DNA of 27,917 nucleotides from an uncultured Collinsella sp. (GTDB lineage: Bacteria > Actinomycetota > Coriobacteriia > Coriobacteriales > Coriobacteriaceae): contig UQMK01000028.1 in NCBI GenBank assembly GCA_900542085.1, positions 1-27,917 on the forward strand. Reading direction: 5' to 3'. Position numbers and translations under genes: made by a program. Below the pieces are notes generated by a model, which did not search any database, was not told the origin of the DNA, and was given only the letters and a program-made list of their open reading frames with translations. Shown here piece after piece: positions 1 through 7,706 of the stretch. How positions within the stretch are numbered: position 1 is the stretch's first letter; the number at the start of each line of letters is the position of its first letter.

Positions 1-2
1 CT

Positions 3-55
3 GCGTTTCCCCAGATAAAACCTGCCAAAATAAACCTGTCCCTTTTTGGTAGGTT
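3..55. repeat. 53-bp dispersed repeat, copy 1 (inverted partner at 3046-3098)
   Basis: These 53 bases recur without mismatch in reverse complement at 3046-3098. The right part folds into a hairpin: AACCTGCCAAAA (19-30) pairs with TTTTGGTAGGTT (44-55) with one G-U pair, and the loop carries CCTGTCC. The same loop word occurs in hairpins at 3112, 3336 and 5461, so this is one member of a short palindromic repeat family. Bases 1-67 hold nothing else that I can recognise. Confidence 0.9.
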
Positions 56-67
56 AAACGGCGTAAC

Positions 68-946
68 TTAAAGGTTCATGTTGCCGTGGATGTAGGGGGC
101 GACCTCGGGGGAGATGTGTCCGCAGCCTAGGTTGCGCAGCGCGGACTCGATGGCGGCGGGCAGTGGGGTCTTTCCCTCGTCGTTGACCACGGTACCGCCG
201 AGGGCGGCGATCTTGGCGACATCTGCCGGGGCGGCTTCGATATGCATGCAGCCGCCGACCAGGCGTGCGCGGACCTGCGCCAGGTCAAGATCGTGCAGAT
301 AATCCTCGCAGGCGCGGATTAAATCGACCTTCTCGCGCGTAAGCTCCTCGCCCGTGGGAATGCGCGTGGCCAAGCAGGCGCCTGCCGGCAGGTTCCAGAC
401 GGGGTAGCCCCATGCGCGCAGCAGCTCGCGCTCTTCGTCCTTGGTAAAGCCGACCTCCATAAGGGGTGAGCGTACACCGAGCTCTTCTGCCGCACGCATG
501 CCGGGGCGGTAATCGCCGCGATCGCTTGCATTGCTGCCGTCGATGACGGTGGGAAAGCCCAGCGACTTGGCGTGGTTGACGATGGCGGTGAAGCCGGCGC
601 GCTTGCAGTGGTAGCAGCGGTCGGCATCGTTGCAAGCTACCTGGGGGAGCTGCAGCTGATCGACCGAAAGATTGAGCACGGGGAGCGTAAAATGCGGACC
701 CTCATCGGTTTGTCCGTCAACGGACCGCTCAAACGAAGCCTGCTCGGGTGTGCCGATGAGCGGCGTGGTGAGATGGACGAGGAGGGTATTGGTAGGCATG
801 ATGCGGGCGCATACGGCGGCCAAAAAGCTGCTGTCAACGCCGCCGGAAAACCCGATAGCCACGCGCCCGTATGCCAAAAGCAGCTGTTCGAGCGCCGATA
901 GCTTGTCTTGAAGCTCCTCTGCGGGTGCCGTGGTGTCTAAAATCAT
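68..946 (-). CDS. larE: LarE-type ATP-dependent sacrificial sulfur transferase
   Basis: The protein has 292 residues, the usual length of LarE, which inserts sulfur into the pyridinium dithiocarboxylate precursor of the nickel-pincer nucleotide cofactor of lactate racemase and related enzymes. A PP-loop SGGVDSS (34-40) binds ATP for adenylation of the substrate. Cysteines are visible at C111 and C114 (CYHCK) and at C191 (ACLATRIP). C191 matches the sacrificial cysteine of the Lactobacillus enzyme; having all three is the pattern of the [4Fe-4S] LarE type, so this copy may pass on cluster-bound sulfide rather than sacrifice its own cysteine (inference). AAGGA lies 7 bases before the ATG. It is transcribed away from the HAD gene, and no larA, larB or larC is in the window. 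Assignment to LarE is confident; the client enzyme is unknown. Confidence 0.9.
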   Translation of the reverse strand: MILDTTAPAEELQDKLSALEQLLLAYGRVAIGFSGGVDSSFLAAVCARIMPTNTLLVHLTTPLIGTPEQASFERSVDGQTDEGPHFTLPVLNLSVDQLQLPQVACNDADRCYHCKRAGFTAIVNHAKSLGFPTVIDGSNASDRGDYRPGMRAAEELGVRSPLMEVGFTKDEERELLRAWGYPVWNLPAGACLATRIPTGEELTREKVDLIRACEDYLHDLDLAQVRARLVGGCMHIEAAPADVAKIAALGGTVVNDEGKTPLPAAIESALRNLGCGHISPEVAPYIHGNMNL

Positions 947-1042
947 GAAACGATCCTTATCGTTGAGTACTCGATCGAAAACTATAATCCTAATGCGTTA
1001 CTTGCCATAAGACTTCTATCTATGTAACGAAAGTGCAATATG

Positions 1043-1059
1043 GTATATACGTTATATAC
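1043..1059. promoter_or_regulatory. 17-bp palindrome in the larE/HAD divergent intergenic region
   Basis: GTATATA, CGT, TATATAC form a perfect dyad of 7-bp arms. It lies 61 bases before the HAD start codon and 97 bases from the larE start. Placement between divergent genes suggests a repressor operator; the LacI-family gene at 1884 is a possible but unproven binder. No convincing -35/-10 pair could be fixed next to it. Confidence 0.45.
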
Positions 1060-1119
1060 AAGTTGCCAAATGCGGTAGAGTTGCGGCAATGCGACAGCGA
1101 GAGTCGATGGGGGACCGAT

Positions 1120-1770
1120 ATGATCAAGGCTGTTATTTTTGACATGGACGGAACGCTGGTCGACACCGAGCGTCTGGGCATCAAGGCATGGAAAGCGCCC
1201 GCCGCTGAGCTGGGTGTCGCGATTGATGACACGCTGATTCATCAATTTATCGGTCGCACGCTGCCCGATGTCATGGACATCCTTGAGGCGCATTGCGGCA
1301 GCAGAGAAACCGCTGAGGCGATCTATCATCGCCACAAGGAGATTCGCGACGAGATGGTCAAGACCGACCTGGAGCTTAAGGCCGGCGCCGCCGAGTGCAT
1401 AGACGAGCTGCTGGCTGCGGGCTATCACGTGGGCCTTGCGACGTCATCGCGCCATGTCACGGCAGAACGCAACCTTAAGATGGTCGGCCTCTTTGACAAG
1501 TTTGAAACGGTGACCTGCGGCGAGGACGTCGTACACGGCAAGCCCGACCCCGAGATGTATCTGCTTGCCTGCGAGCGCGCGGGCTTTGCTCCCGAGGAAT
1601 GTGCCGTGGTCGAGGATTCTCGCAACGGCTGCGTCTCGGGCATTACGGCTGGCTGTCACGTCTTTGCTGTCCCCGATATCGTGCCGCTTCCGCAGGACGT
1701 GGTGGACGGCTGCGAGGTCGTGCTCGATACGCTGTTCGACCTGACGGCGGCGGTCAAGGCCGTGCTCTAG
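1120..1770 (+). CDS. HAD-superfamily phosphatase / beta-phosphoglucomutase-like
   Basis: A 216-residue protein of HAD subfamily IA. Motif I is FDMDGTLVD with nucleophile D8 and acid/base D10; motif II is ATSS (S109/S110); motif III lysine is K141 in HGKPDPEMY; motif IV is VEDSRNG (E165, D166). A cap domain lies at about 18-85. Such enzymes hydrolyse or transfer phosphate on sugar phosphates or other small metabolites; the substrate cannot be read from sequence. The frame is open 29 codons further upstream, but the ATG at 1120 follows GGGGG and begins directly with the conserved motif I strand, so I take it as the start. It is convergent with the LacI-family gene and ends at a shared terminator. 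Confidence 0.88.
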   Translation: MIKAVIFDMDGTLVDTERLGIKAWKAPAAELGVAIDDTLIHQFIGRTLPDVMDILEAHCGSRETAEAIYHRHKEIRDEMVKTDLELKAGAAECIDELLAAGYHVGLATSSRHVTAERNLKMVGLFDKFETVTCGEDVVHGKPDPEMYLLACERAGFAPEECAVVEDSRNGCVSGITAGCHVFAVPDIVPLPQDVVDGCEVVLDTLFDLTAAVKAVL

Positions 1771-1808
1771 ACAATTGCGGTGTTGAAACGAGCAATTACC
1801 CACGTTTG

Positions 1809-1858
1809 CGCTTAAGCAAAAGGGGCCCGGCAATGGTCGGGCCCCTTTTGCTTAAGCG
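1809..1858. terminator. Bidirectional intrinsic terminator
   Basis: Perfect 21-bp arms (1809-1829 and 1838-1858) with an 8-base loop. A GC-rich core GGGGCCCG is flanked by AAAA on the left and TTTT on the right, so it can end transcripts from both the HAD gene and the convergent LacI-family gene. Confidence 0.9.
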
Positions 1859-1883
1859 GCGACTTGGCATACTTGCGCGCGTG

Positions 1884-2996
1884 CTATAGATACGCGCCCA
1901 GGTTGATGGCGGTGGCTTCGGCGTGGTTGCTTGCCTGGGTGCTGGCGCGTTCCAGCAGGAACGGCCGCACGAGTTCTTGGCGGTTGATGTCCTCGATGGC
2001 TGTGACCGCGGTGACGGTGCGCGCTGCAGAGCCGATGCGGACGTGCTTGGTCTTTGCCGGCGCCTTGTTCTCGATTTGCTCCATGAGCAATTGAACACCC
2101 TTGCGGCCAATTTCGTAGCCCGGCGGCGCCACGGTGGTAAGGGGGACCGACCCGCTCCAGGCAAGTGGATTGCCGTCGCAGCCGGCCACGCGGACCTGCT
2201 CGGGGACGGAGATGCCTTTGTCTATCAGCGCCGAGATAACGCCCGATGCCAGTACGTCGGTCAGGCCGATGACAAAATCGGGGCGCTCGTCGCCGGAGCG
2301 CTCGGCAATCTGGGCGCCGATGCTGTAGCCGTCGGCAGCGGTATTCCATTCGCCGGCGTCGATGACTTCGATCTTGATATCGGGGTGCAGGGCAAGGGCC
2401 TTGTGAATGCCAAGTACGCGCAGGGTGAGCTGCATAAATGCCGCTCTGCCCACAACGGTGATATGGCGTGCGCCACGGGCAACGGCGAGCTCGGCGATAA
2501 TGCGCCCCTGCGCCTCGTTGTCGGCGGCCACGTAGTAACCGGGTTCGGAACAGTGGATGTCCAGATGGACGATCGGCGCGGGCATCTTGGTCATAGCGGG
2601 GTGCCAGTCGGGGGACGCCATGGGCTGAACCATGACGCCGGACATCTGCGTGCCCATAAAGTAGCGCAGGTAATGGTCCTGGAGAATGCCGTCGTTATCG
2701 GCGTTGGCGATGAGCAGGTCGTAACCGTGCTTGCGGGCCTCGTTATGGGCGCCGCTGGCAATTTGGAGCGAGAAGCCGTGATCGAGACGGGGGAGGACCA
2801 GGCCAAAGGACTTGGTGGTGCCGCCTGCGAGCTGACGGGCACTTTGGTTGGGCAGGTAGCCAAGGCGATTGATGGTCTCGTTGATGAGCTTGAGGGTCTC
2901 GGGGCGCAGCTTTTCGGGATGGTTGAGCGCGTTGGAAACCGTGCCCAACGAAACCCCGGCCTCGCGCGCGACGTCGCTGATTTTTACCTTTGCCAT
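1884..2996 (-). CDS. LacI/GalR-family transcriptional regulator
   Basis: A 370-residue DNA-binding regulator of normal LacI-family length. The N-terminal helix-turn-helix and hinge are seen at about 4-55 (KISDVAREAGVSLGTVSNAL, then a hinge near NQSARQLA). The rest, about 60-335, is the periplasmic-binding-protein-like ligand domain, with a family-typical DVLASGVISALIDKGISVPE stretch. It ends in a 30-residue tail beyond the usual domain. The start is the ATG at 2996 with AAAGGGG 6 bases upstream; the frame is open further upstream, but that part runs through the 53-bp repeat and is not likely translated. No sugar transporter or catabolic gene is adjacent, so ligand and targets are unknown. Confidence 0.93.
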   Translation of the reverse strand: MAKVKISDVAREAGVSLGTVSNALNHPEKLRPETLKLINETINRLGYLPNQSARQLAGGTTKSFGLVLPRLDHGFSLQIASGAHNEARKHGYDLLIANADNDGILQDHYLRYFMGTQMSGVMVQPMASPDWHPAMTKMPAPIVHLDIHCSEPGYYVAADNEAQGRIIAELAVARGARHITVVGRAAFMQLTLRVLGIHKALALHPDIKIEVIDAGEWNTAADGYSIGAQIAERSGDERPDFVIGLTDVLASGVISALIDKGISVPEQVRVAGCDGNPLAWSGSVPLTTVAPPGYEIGRKGVQLLMEQIENKAPAKTKHVRIGSAARTVTAVTAIEDINRQELVRPFLLERASTQASNHAEATAINLGAYL

Positions 2997-3045
2997 AGCG
3001 GCCCCTTTGATGCGTTTCAAGTACAAGCCAGATTGTAGCATCCCA

Positions 3046-3098
3046 AACCTACCAAAAAGGGACAGGTTTATTTTGGCAGGTTTTATCTGGGGAAACGC
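3046..3098. repeat. 53-bp dispersed repeat, copy 2 (inverted relative to 3-55)
   Basis: Perfect reverse complement of bases 3-55. It contains the hairpin AACCTACCAAAA (3046-3057) with TTTTGGCAGGTT (3071-3082). The two copies bracket larE, the HAD gene and the LacI-family gene. Confidence 0.9.
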
Positions 3099-3111
3099 CG
3101 TTGCCAGCGCG

Positions 3112-3146
3112 ACCACCACGAAGTGGACAGGCACCTTTGTGGTGGT
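3112..3146. repeat. Palindromic repeat with CCTGTCC loop, minus orientation
   Basis: ACCACCAC (3112-3119) and GTGGTGGT (3139-3146) are perfect arms. Read on the minus strand, the loop contains AAAGGTGCCTGTCC, nearly the same as at 5468-5481. First of several palindromes in the 541-base gap between the LacI-family gene and glmS. Confidence 0.8.
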
Positions 3147-3170
3147 TTGAGCTGCCCGGGCCTTCAATTG

Positions 3171-3306
3171 TCTCGATCTGTAACATCTGGACGGCAAAAC
3201 CGGCTCTACCTGTTACAGATCAAGACATAGTGCAGGGGTCGAACTGTAATGTCTCGATCTGTAACACTAAGCCGGCTTCCGGAGCCCCAGATGTTACAGA
3301 TCGAGA
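3171..3306. repeat. Array of four alternating 15-bp arms (two tandem hairpins)
   Basis: The word TCTCGATCTGTAACA occurs at 3171, inverted at 3211 (one mismatch), direct at 3252 and inverted at 3292, so the starts are 40, 41 and 40 bases apart. The outermost arms extend to 20 perfect bp (3171-3190 with 3287-3306). Each adjacent pair folds into a hairpin with a 25-26 base loop. It sits inside the cluster of CCTGTCC palindromes. Confidence 0.9.
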
Positions 3307-3335
3307 TCTTTCGCTGGGACAGAGCGCCGCCCCGT

Positions 3336-3380
3336 TCCAAACCACCACAAAGGTTCCTGTCCCCATTGTGGCGGTTTGGA
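3336..3380. repeat. Palindromic repeat with CCTGTCC loop, plus orientation
   Basis: Arms of 15 bp, 3336-3350 (TCCAAACCACCACAA) and 3366-3380, match at 14 of 15 positions. The loop holds GGTTCCTGTCCCC. Same family as 19-55, 3112-3146 and 5461-5493. Confidence 0.85.
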
Positions 3381-3403
3381 CCGGCTGGGCATGTGTGCAT
3401 CGG

Positions 3404-3438
3404 GTGGTATCTAAGTTGAGATACCACTTCTGGTATAT
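3404..3438. promoter_or_regulatory. Candidate GntR/NagR-type operator before glmS
   Basis: GTGGTATCT (3404-3412) and AGATACCAC (3419-3427) form a perfect 9-bp-arm dyad with a 6-base spacer, and a third half-site TGGTATAT follows at 3431-3438. TGGTAT/ATACCA half-sites resemble those bound by GlcNAc-responsive GntR regulators (NagR/DasR) that control amino-sugar genes in other bacteria. The half-site spacing differs from the classic site, so this is an inference from sequence and position, about 100-135 bases before glmS. Confidence 0.45.
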
Positions 3439-3454
3439 CAGCTTGCGTTTGCGT

Positions 3455-3467
3455 GAGTACAATACTC
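3455..3467 (+). promoter_or_regulatory. Putative glmS -10 region inside a small palindrome
   Basis: TACAAT (3458-3463) is a good -10 hexamer and lies inside GAGTA-CAA-TACTC, a perfect 13-bp dyad. No good -35 is found at 16-18 bases, so an activator or an extended element may be needed. A transcript would start near 3470, giving a leader of about 68 bases. A similar GGAGTACAATCTC stands before ilvE. Confidence 0.4.
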
Positions 3468-3537
3468 GAACGTTATACGTCTCAGCGCCCCCTGTGCGTG
3501 GACGTCTTGCAGTCACGCGAACGAAGGGATTTATCCT

Positions 3538-5385
<1,848 letters not shown>

Positions 5386-5408
5386 TTGGTTCCGCCGTTC
5401 TAACGACC

Positions 5409-5449
5409 AAGGCCCGGCTCCGCGTCATCAGACGGAGCCGGGCCTTTTT
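5409..5449 (+). terminator. Intrinsic terminator of glmS
   Basis: AAGGCCCGGCTCCG (5409-5422) pairs perfectly with 5433-5446 across a 10-base loop, followed by a T run to 5449. It begins 23 bases after the glmS stop. Confidence 0.95.
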
Positions 5450-5460
5450 GTACGGAGAGA

Positions 5461-5493
5461 CCAGCACAAAGGTGCCTGTCCCCTTTGTGGTGG
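5461..5493. repeat. Palindromic repeat with CCTGTCC loop
   Basis: Arms 5461-5472 and 5482-5493 match at 11 of 12 positions, with TGCCTGTCC as loop. The following TTTTGGCAGGTT (5494-5505) is also part of the 53-bp repeat at 3-55 and 3046-3098, and it runs into the stop codon of the GntR-family gene. Confidence 0.8.
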
Positions 5494-5503
5494 TTTTGGC
5501 AGG

Positions 5504-6235
5504 TTAGCGGAGCTTGCTGGTCTCGAAGTACTCGGGGAACTGGTCCAGAACCTCGGTTTGGTTGCGGAACATCATGTGCAGGTGCTTGCTGACCAAAAAG
5601 CTCGCTTCGATGGGGTCGCGACCGGCGATAGCGCGGCGAATCTGCTTGTGCTCGTTCACGATGTCCTGATTGTCGAGAACCTGCGTGGCGGCGCGCAGCC
5701 AGCGGAAGCGCTCCAGGTCGGCATTGGTCTCCTCGAGCCACAACCACACGGTGCTGCGGCATGCGATGCTAAAAATCATGTGATGCATGAGGTTGTCGCT
5801 CAAAAAGAAGCCGATGCGATCCTCTTCGGCCATGGCCTTTTCCTGCAGCACGATGGCGCGGTCGAGCTGCTCGATGCCGGCCGACGTGGCGCGCGCACAG
5901 CACTCCACAATCACCTGCTTTTCCAGATGCTCGCGGATGTAACAGGCACTCTCGGCAAGGGTGAGGTTGATGGGTGAGACGTAGGTGCCGCTCTGGGGCA
6001 CGGTGCGCACCAGGCCTTCCTGCGCCAAGCGAACCAAAGCCTCGCGCACGGGCGTGCGACCCATGTCCAGGTCATCGCAAAGCTGCTTGACGCCCAGCTT
6101 TTCGCCCGGCTTATAGTCCAGGTAGACGATTTTGCGTCGAATGGTGTGGTAGGACTGGTCCTGTAGGCTCGTTTCCTGCTCGCCGACGTGCATCGATTCT
6201 TCCATAGCGCCTCGCAACTGTTCTATCAAACTCAT
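5504..6235 (-). CDS. GntR-family regulator with FCD (FadR-type) ligand domain
   Basis: Up to 243 residues. The winged helix-turn-helix is at about 27-95, with YHTIRRKIVYLDYKPGEKLG and the recognition-helix region MGRTPVREALVRLAQEGLV. The rest is a helical FCD domain; D148, H152 (DNLMHH), H193 (EHKQI) and H217/H219 could form the metal and carboxylate site known in this family. Such proteins usually sense organic acids. The ATG at 6235 has no good Shine-Dalgarno sequence; ATG codons at residues 11 and 15 follow GAGG and GGAAG, so the true start may be internal. It is divergent from the YeiH-type transporter gene at 6399 and may control it (inference from position only). Its last codons lie against a palindromic repeat. 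Confidence 0.9.
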   Translation of the reverse strand: MSLIEQLRGAMEESMHVGEQETSLQDQSYHTIRRKIVYLDYKPGEKLGVKQLCDDLDMGRTPVREALVRLAQEGLVRTVPQSGTYVSPINLTLAESACYIREHLEKQVIVECCARATSAGIEQLDRAIVLQEKAMAEEDRIGFFLSDNLMHHMIFSIACRSTVWLWLEETNADLERFRWLRAATQVLDNQDIVNEHKQIRRAIAGRDPIEASFLVSKHLHMMFRNQTEVLDQFPEYFETSKLR

Positions 6236-6251
6236 ATGTCAGTTGTTAATT

Positions 6252-6313
6252 ATGCCGCGAATCAGCTCTCCGCGGAGGGTAATTCGGCTGTCGCCCGAGA
6301 ACTATTGCGGCAT
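6252..6313. promoter_or_regulatory. Divergent regulatory region between GntR and transporter genes
   Basis: The 163-base gap carries widely spaced ATGCCGC (6252-6258) and GCGGCAT (6307-6313) arms, a central CTCCGCGGAG palindrome near 6269, and a possible -10 TATCAT at 6354-6359 for the plus-strand gene. None has a canonical partner, so the site assignment is weak. Confidence 0.25.
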
Positions 6314-6398
6314 CTTAGTCTGTATTTGCGCAAGACTATGCCCAATGTTGCCGTATCATAAGCCGTCGCAAACGTGAAAGAGAAAGAAGGAATCCCAT

Positions 6399-7433
6399 AT
6401 GCAACTGGCGAATATCGTACGCGAGCGCTGGAAGGGTGTCTTGTTCTGCCTGATCATCGCTATCCCCGCAACGCTGCTCGGCAAACAGACTGAGGTGGTC
6501 GGTGGGCCGGTATTCGCCATCCTCTTTGGCATGGTTCTGGCGCTCGTCTTTCCCAAGAATCGCCGCGAACAGCTCGCCGCCGGTGTCACCTATACGTCTA
6601 AAAAAGTCTTGCAGTACGCGGTTATCCTGCTTGGCTTTGGCATGAACCTCTCCCAGATTCTGTCCAAGGGCGCCCAGTCGCTACCGATTATCGTGGCGAC
6701 AATCTCGACCTCGCTTGTCATCGCCTTTGTGCTCTGCCGCGTTATGAACGTGCCGGGCAAGATCGCGACGCTTGTGGGTGTGGGTTCGTCGATTTGCGGC
6801 GGTTCTGCCATCGCCGCGACCGCGCCCGTCATCGATGCCGACGATCGCGAGATTGCCCAGGCTATTTCGGTCATCTTCCTGTTTAACGTTATCGCGGCGC
6901 TCGTGTTTCCGACGCTCGGCGGTATGCTCGGGCTGACCAACGAGGGCTTTGGCCTGTTTGCCGGCACTGCCATCAACGACACCTCGTCCGTAACGGCTGC
7001 AGCGAGCGCTTGGGACAGCATGCATCCCGGCGCCAATGTGCTCGAGAGCGCCACGGTGGTCAAGCTCACCAGGACGCTGGCCATTATTCCCATCACGTTG
7101 GTCCTCGCATGCTGGCAGATGCATCTGGCGCGCAAGGCCGGCGGCGACGCCAAAAGCACGTTCTCGCTTAAACGCGCGTTTCCCATGTTTGTGCTGTTCT
7201 TTGTGCTGGCGAGCGTAATCACCACGGTGCTTCAGCTTCCCGTGTCCATCACGGCGCCCATCAAGGAGCTGTCGAAGTTCTTTATCGTGATGGCCATGGC
7301 GGCTATTGGCTTTAATACCGATATCGTCGAGCTGGTCAAAAAGGGCGGCAAGCCCATCGCGCTGGGCTTTTGCTGCTGGATTGGCATTGCGTGCATGAGT
7401 TTGGGAATGCAGCACGTGCTGGGAATCTGGTAG
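6399..7433 (+). CDS. YeiH/UPF0324-family membrane protein, putative sulfate exporter family
   Basis: A 344-residue polytopic membrane protein with about ten hydrophobic segments, the first at about 14-30 and the last at about 320-340. The family-typical GVGSSICGGSAIAATAPVI loop lies near 126-144, and FAGTAINDTSSVTAAAS near 187-203. These are the landmarks of the UPF0324/YeiH proteins, annotated as putative sulfate exporters; real substrates are poorly known. AAGAAGGA stands 6 bases before the ATG. In many bacteria a LysR regulator sits beside this gene; here the divergent neighbour is a GntR/FCD protein. No terminator with a T run is seen after it; the hairpin at 7490-7560 is the next structure. 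Confidence 0.88.
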   Translation: MQLANIVRERWKGVLFCLIIAIPATLLGKQTEVVGGPVFAILFGMVLALVFPKNRREQLAAGVTYTSKKVLQYAVILLGFGMNLSQILSKGAQSLPIIVATISTSLVIAFVLCRVMNVPGKIATLVGVGSSICGGSAIAATAPVIDADDREIAQAISVIFLFNVIAALVFPTLGGMLGLTNEGFGLFAGTAINDTSSVTAAASAWDSMHPGANVLESATVVKLTRTLAIIPITLVLACWQMHLARKAGGDAKSTFSLKRAFPMFVLFFVLASVITTVLQLPVSITAPIKELSKFFIVMAMAAIGFNTDIVELVKKGGKPIALGFCCWIGIACMSLGMQHVLGIW

Positions 7434-7489
7434 AGGAGTAGCTTACTCGCGTGCTGGTTGCTGGTTGCTGGTGAGCGCAAGCCTGCGGT

Positions 7490-7560
7490 GGAGCGATAGG
7501 AGCTCTTGCGGGTATGGCTTGTCCGCAGGTTTATAAGTCCCGAAGAGCTCTTATCGCCCC
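7490..7560. other. Long hairpin, possible structured RNA or bidirectional attenuating element
   Basis: Bases 7490-7507 pair with 7543-7560 at 16 of 18 positions; the core GAGCTCTT/AAGAGCTC is perfect. The 35-base loop has further pairing options, such as GCGG (7508-7511) with CCGC (7522-7525). There is no T run, so it does not look like a simple terminator. It lies 57 bases after the transporter stop and 147 bases before the next gene. Confidence 0.5.
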
Positions 7561-7618
7561 GCCAGGATGGCGATGCGGGGCAACACTTATACTCGCAGGA
7601 CGGCGCTTTCTGCCCTAT

Positions 7619-7656
7619 AGTGTTTGGTGAACAATATCGTTCAATTTTGAAACACT
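7619..7656. promoter_or_regulatory. Nested dyad, candidate operator before the regulator gene
   Basis: AGTGTTT (7619-7625) and AAACACT (7650-7656) enclose a second dyad, GAAC (7629-7632) with GTTC (7639-7642). Its place about 50-90 bases before the start codon at 7707 fits an autoregulatory site. A further palindrome, CGGTCG-TG-CGACCG, follows at 7657-7670. Confidence 0.4.
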
Positions 7657-7706
7657 CGGTCGTGCGACCGTCGGCGGATGCACGTCGCCGCGGACAGGGG
7701 CAAATC

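Noticed and set aside
3..3098. Composite transposon bounded by the 53-bp inverted repeats
   Set aside because: No transposase, integrase or target-site duplication can be seen; the repeats belong to a wider hairpin family.
3171..3306. CRISPR array
   Set aside because: Repeat units alternate in orientation and the spacers are partly complementary; no cas gene is present.
3468..3537. glmS ribozyme in the glmS leader
   Set aside because: The leader is too short (about 68 bases) and lacks the pseudoknotted core expected for that ribozyme.
7490..7560. Divergent tRNA or selenocysteine tRNA
   Set aside because: The long stem and CGCCA-like end looked suggestive, but there is no T arm, D arm or anticodon stem of proper geometry.
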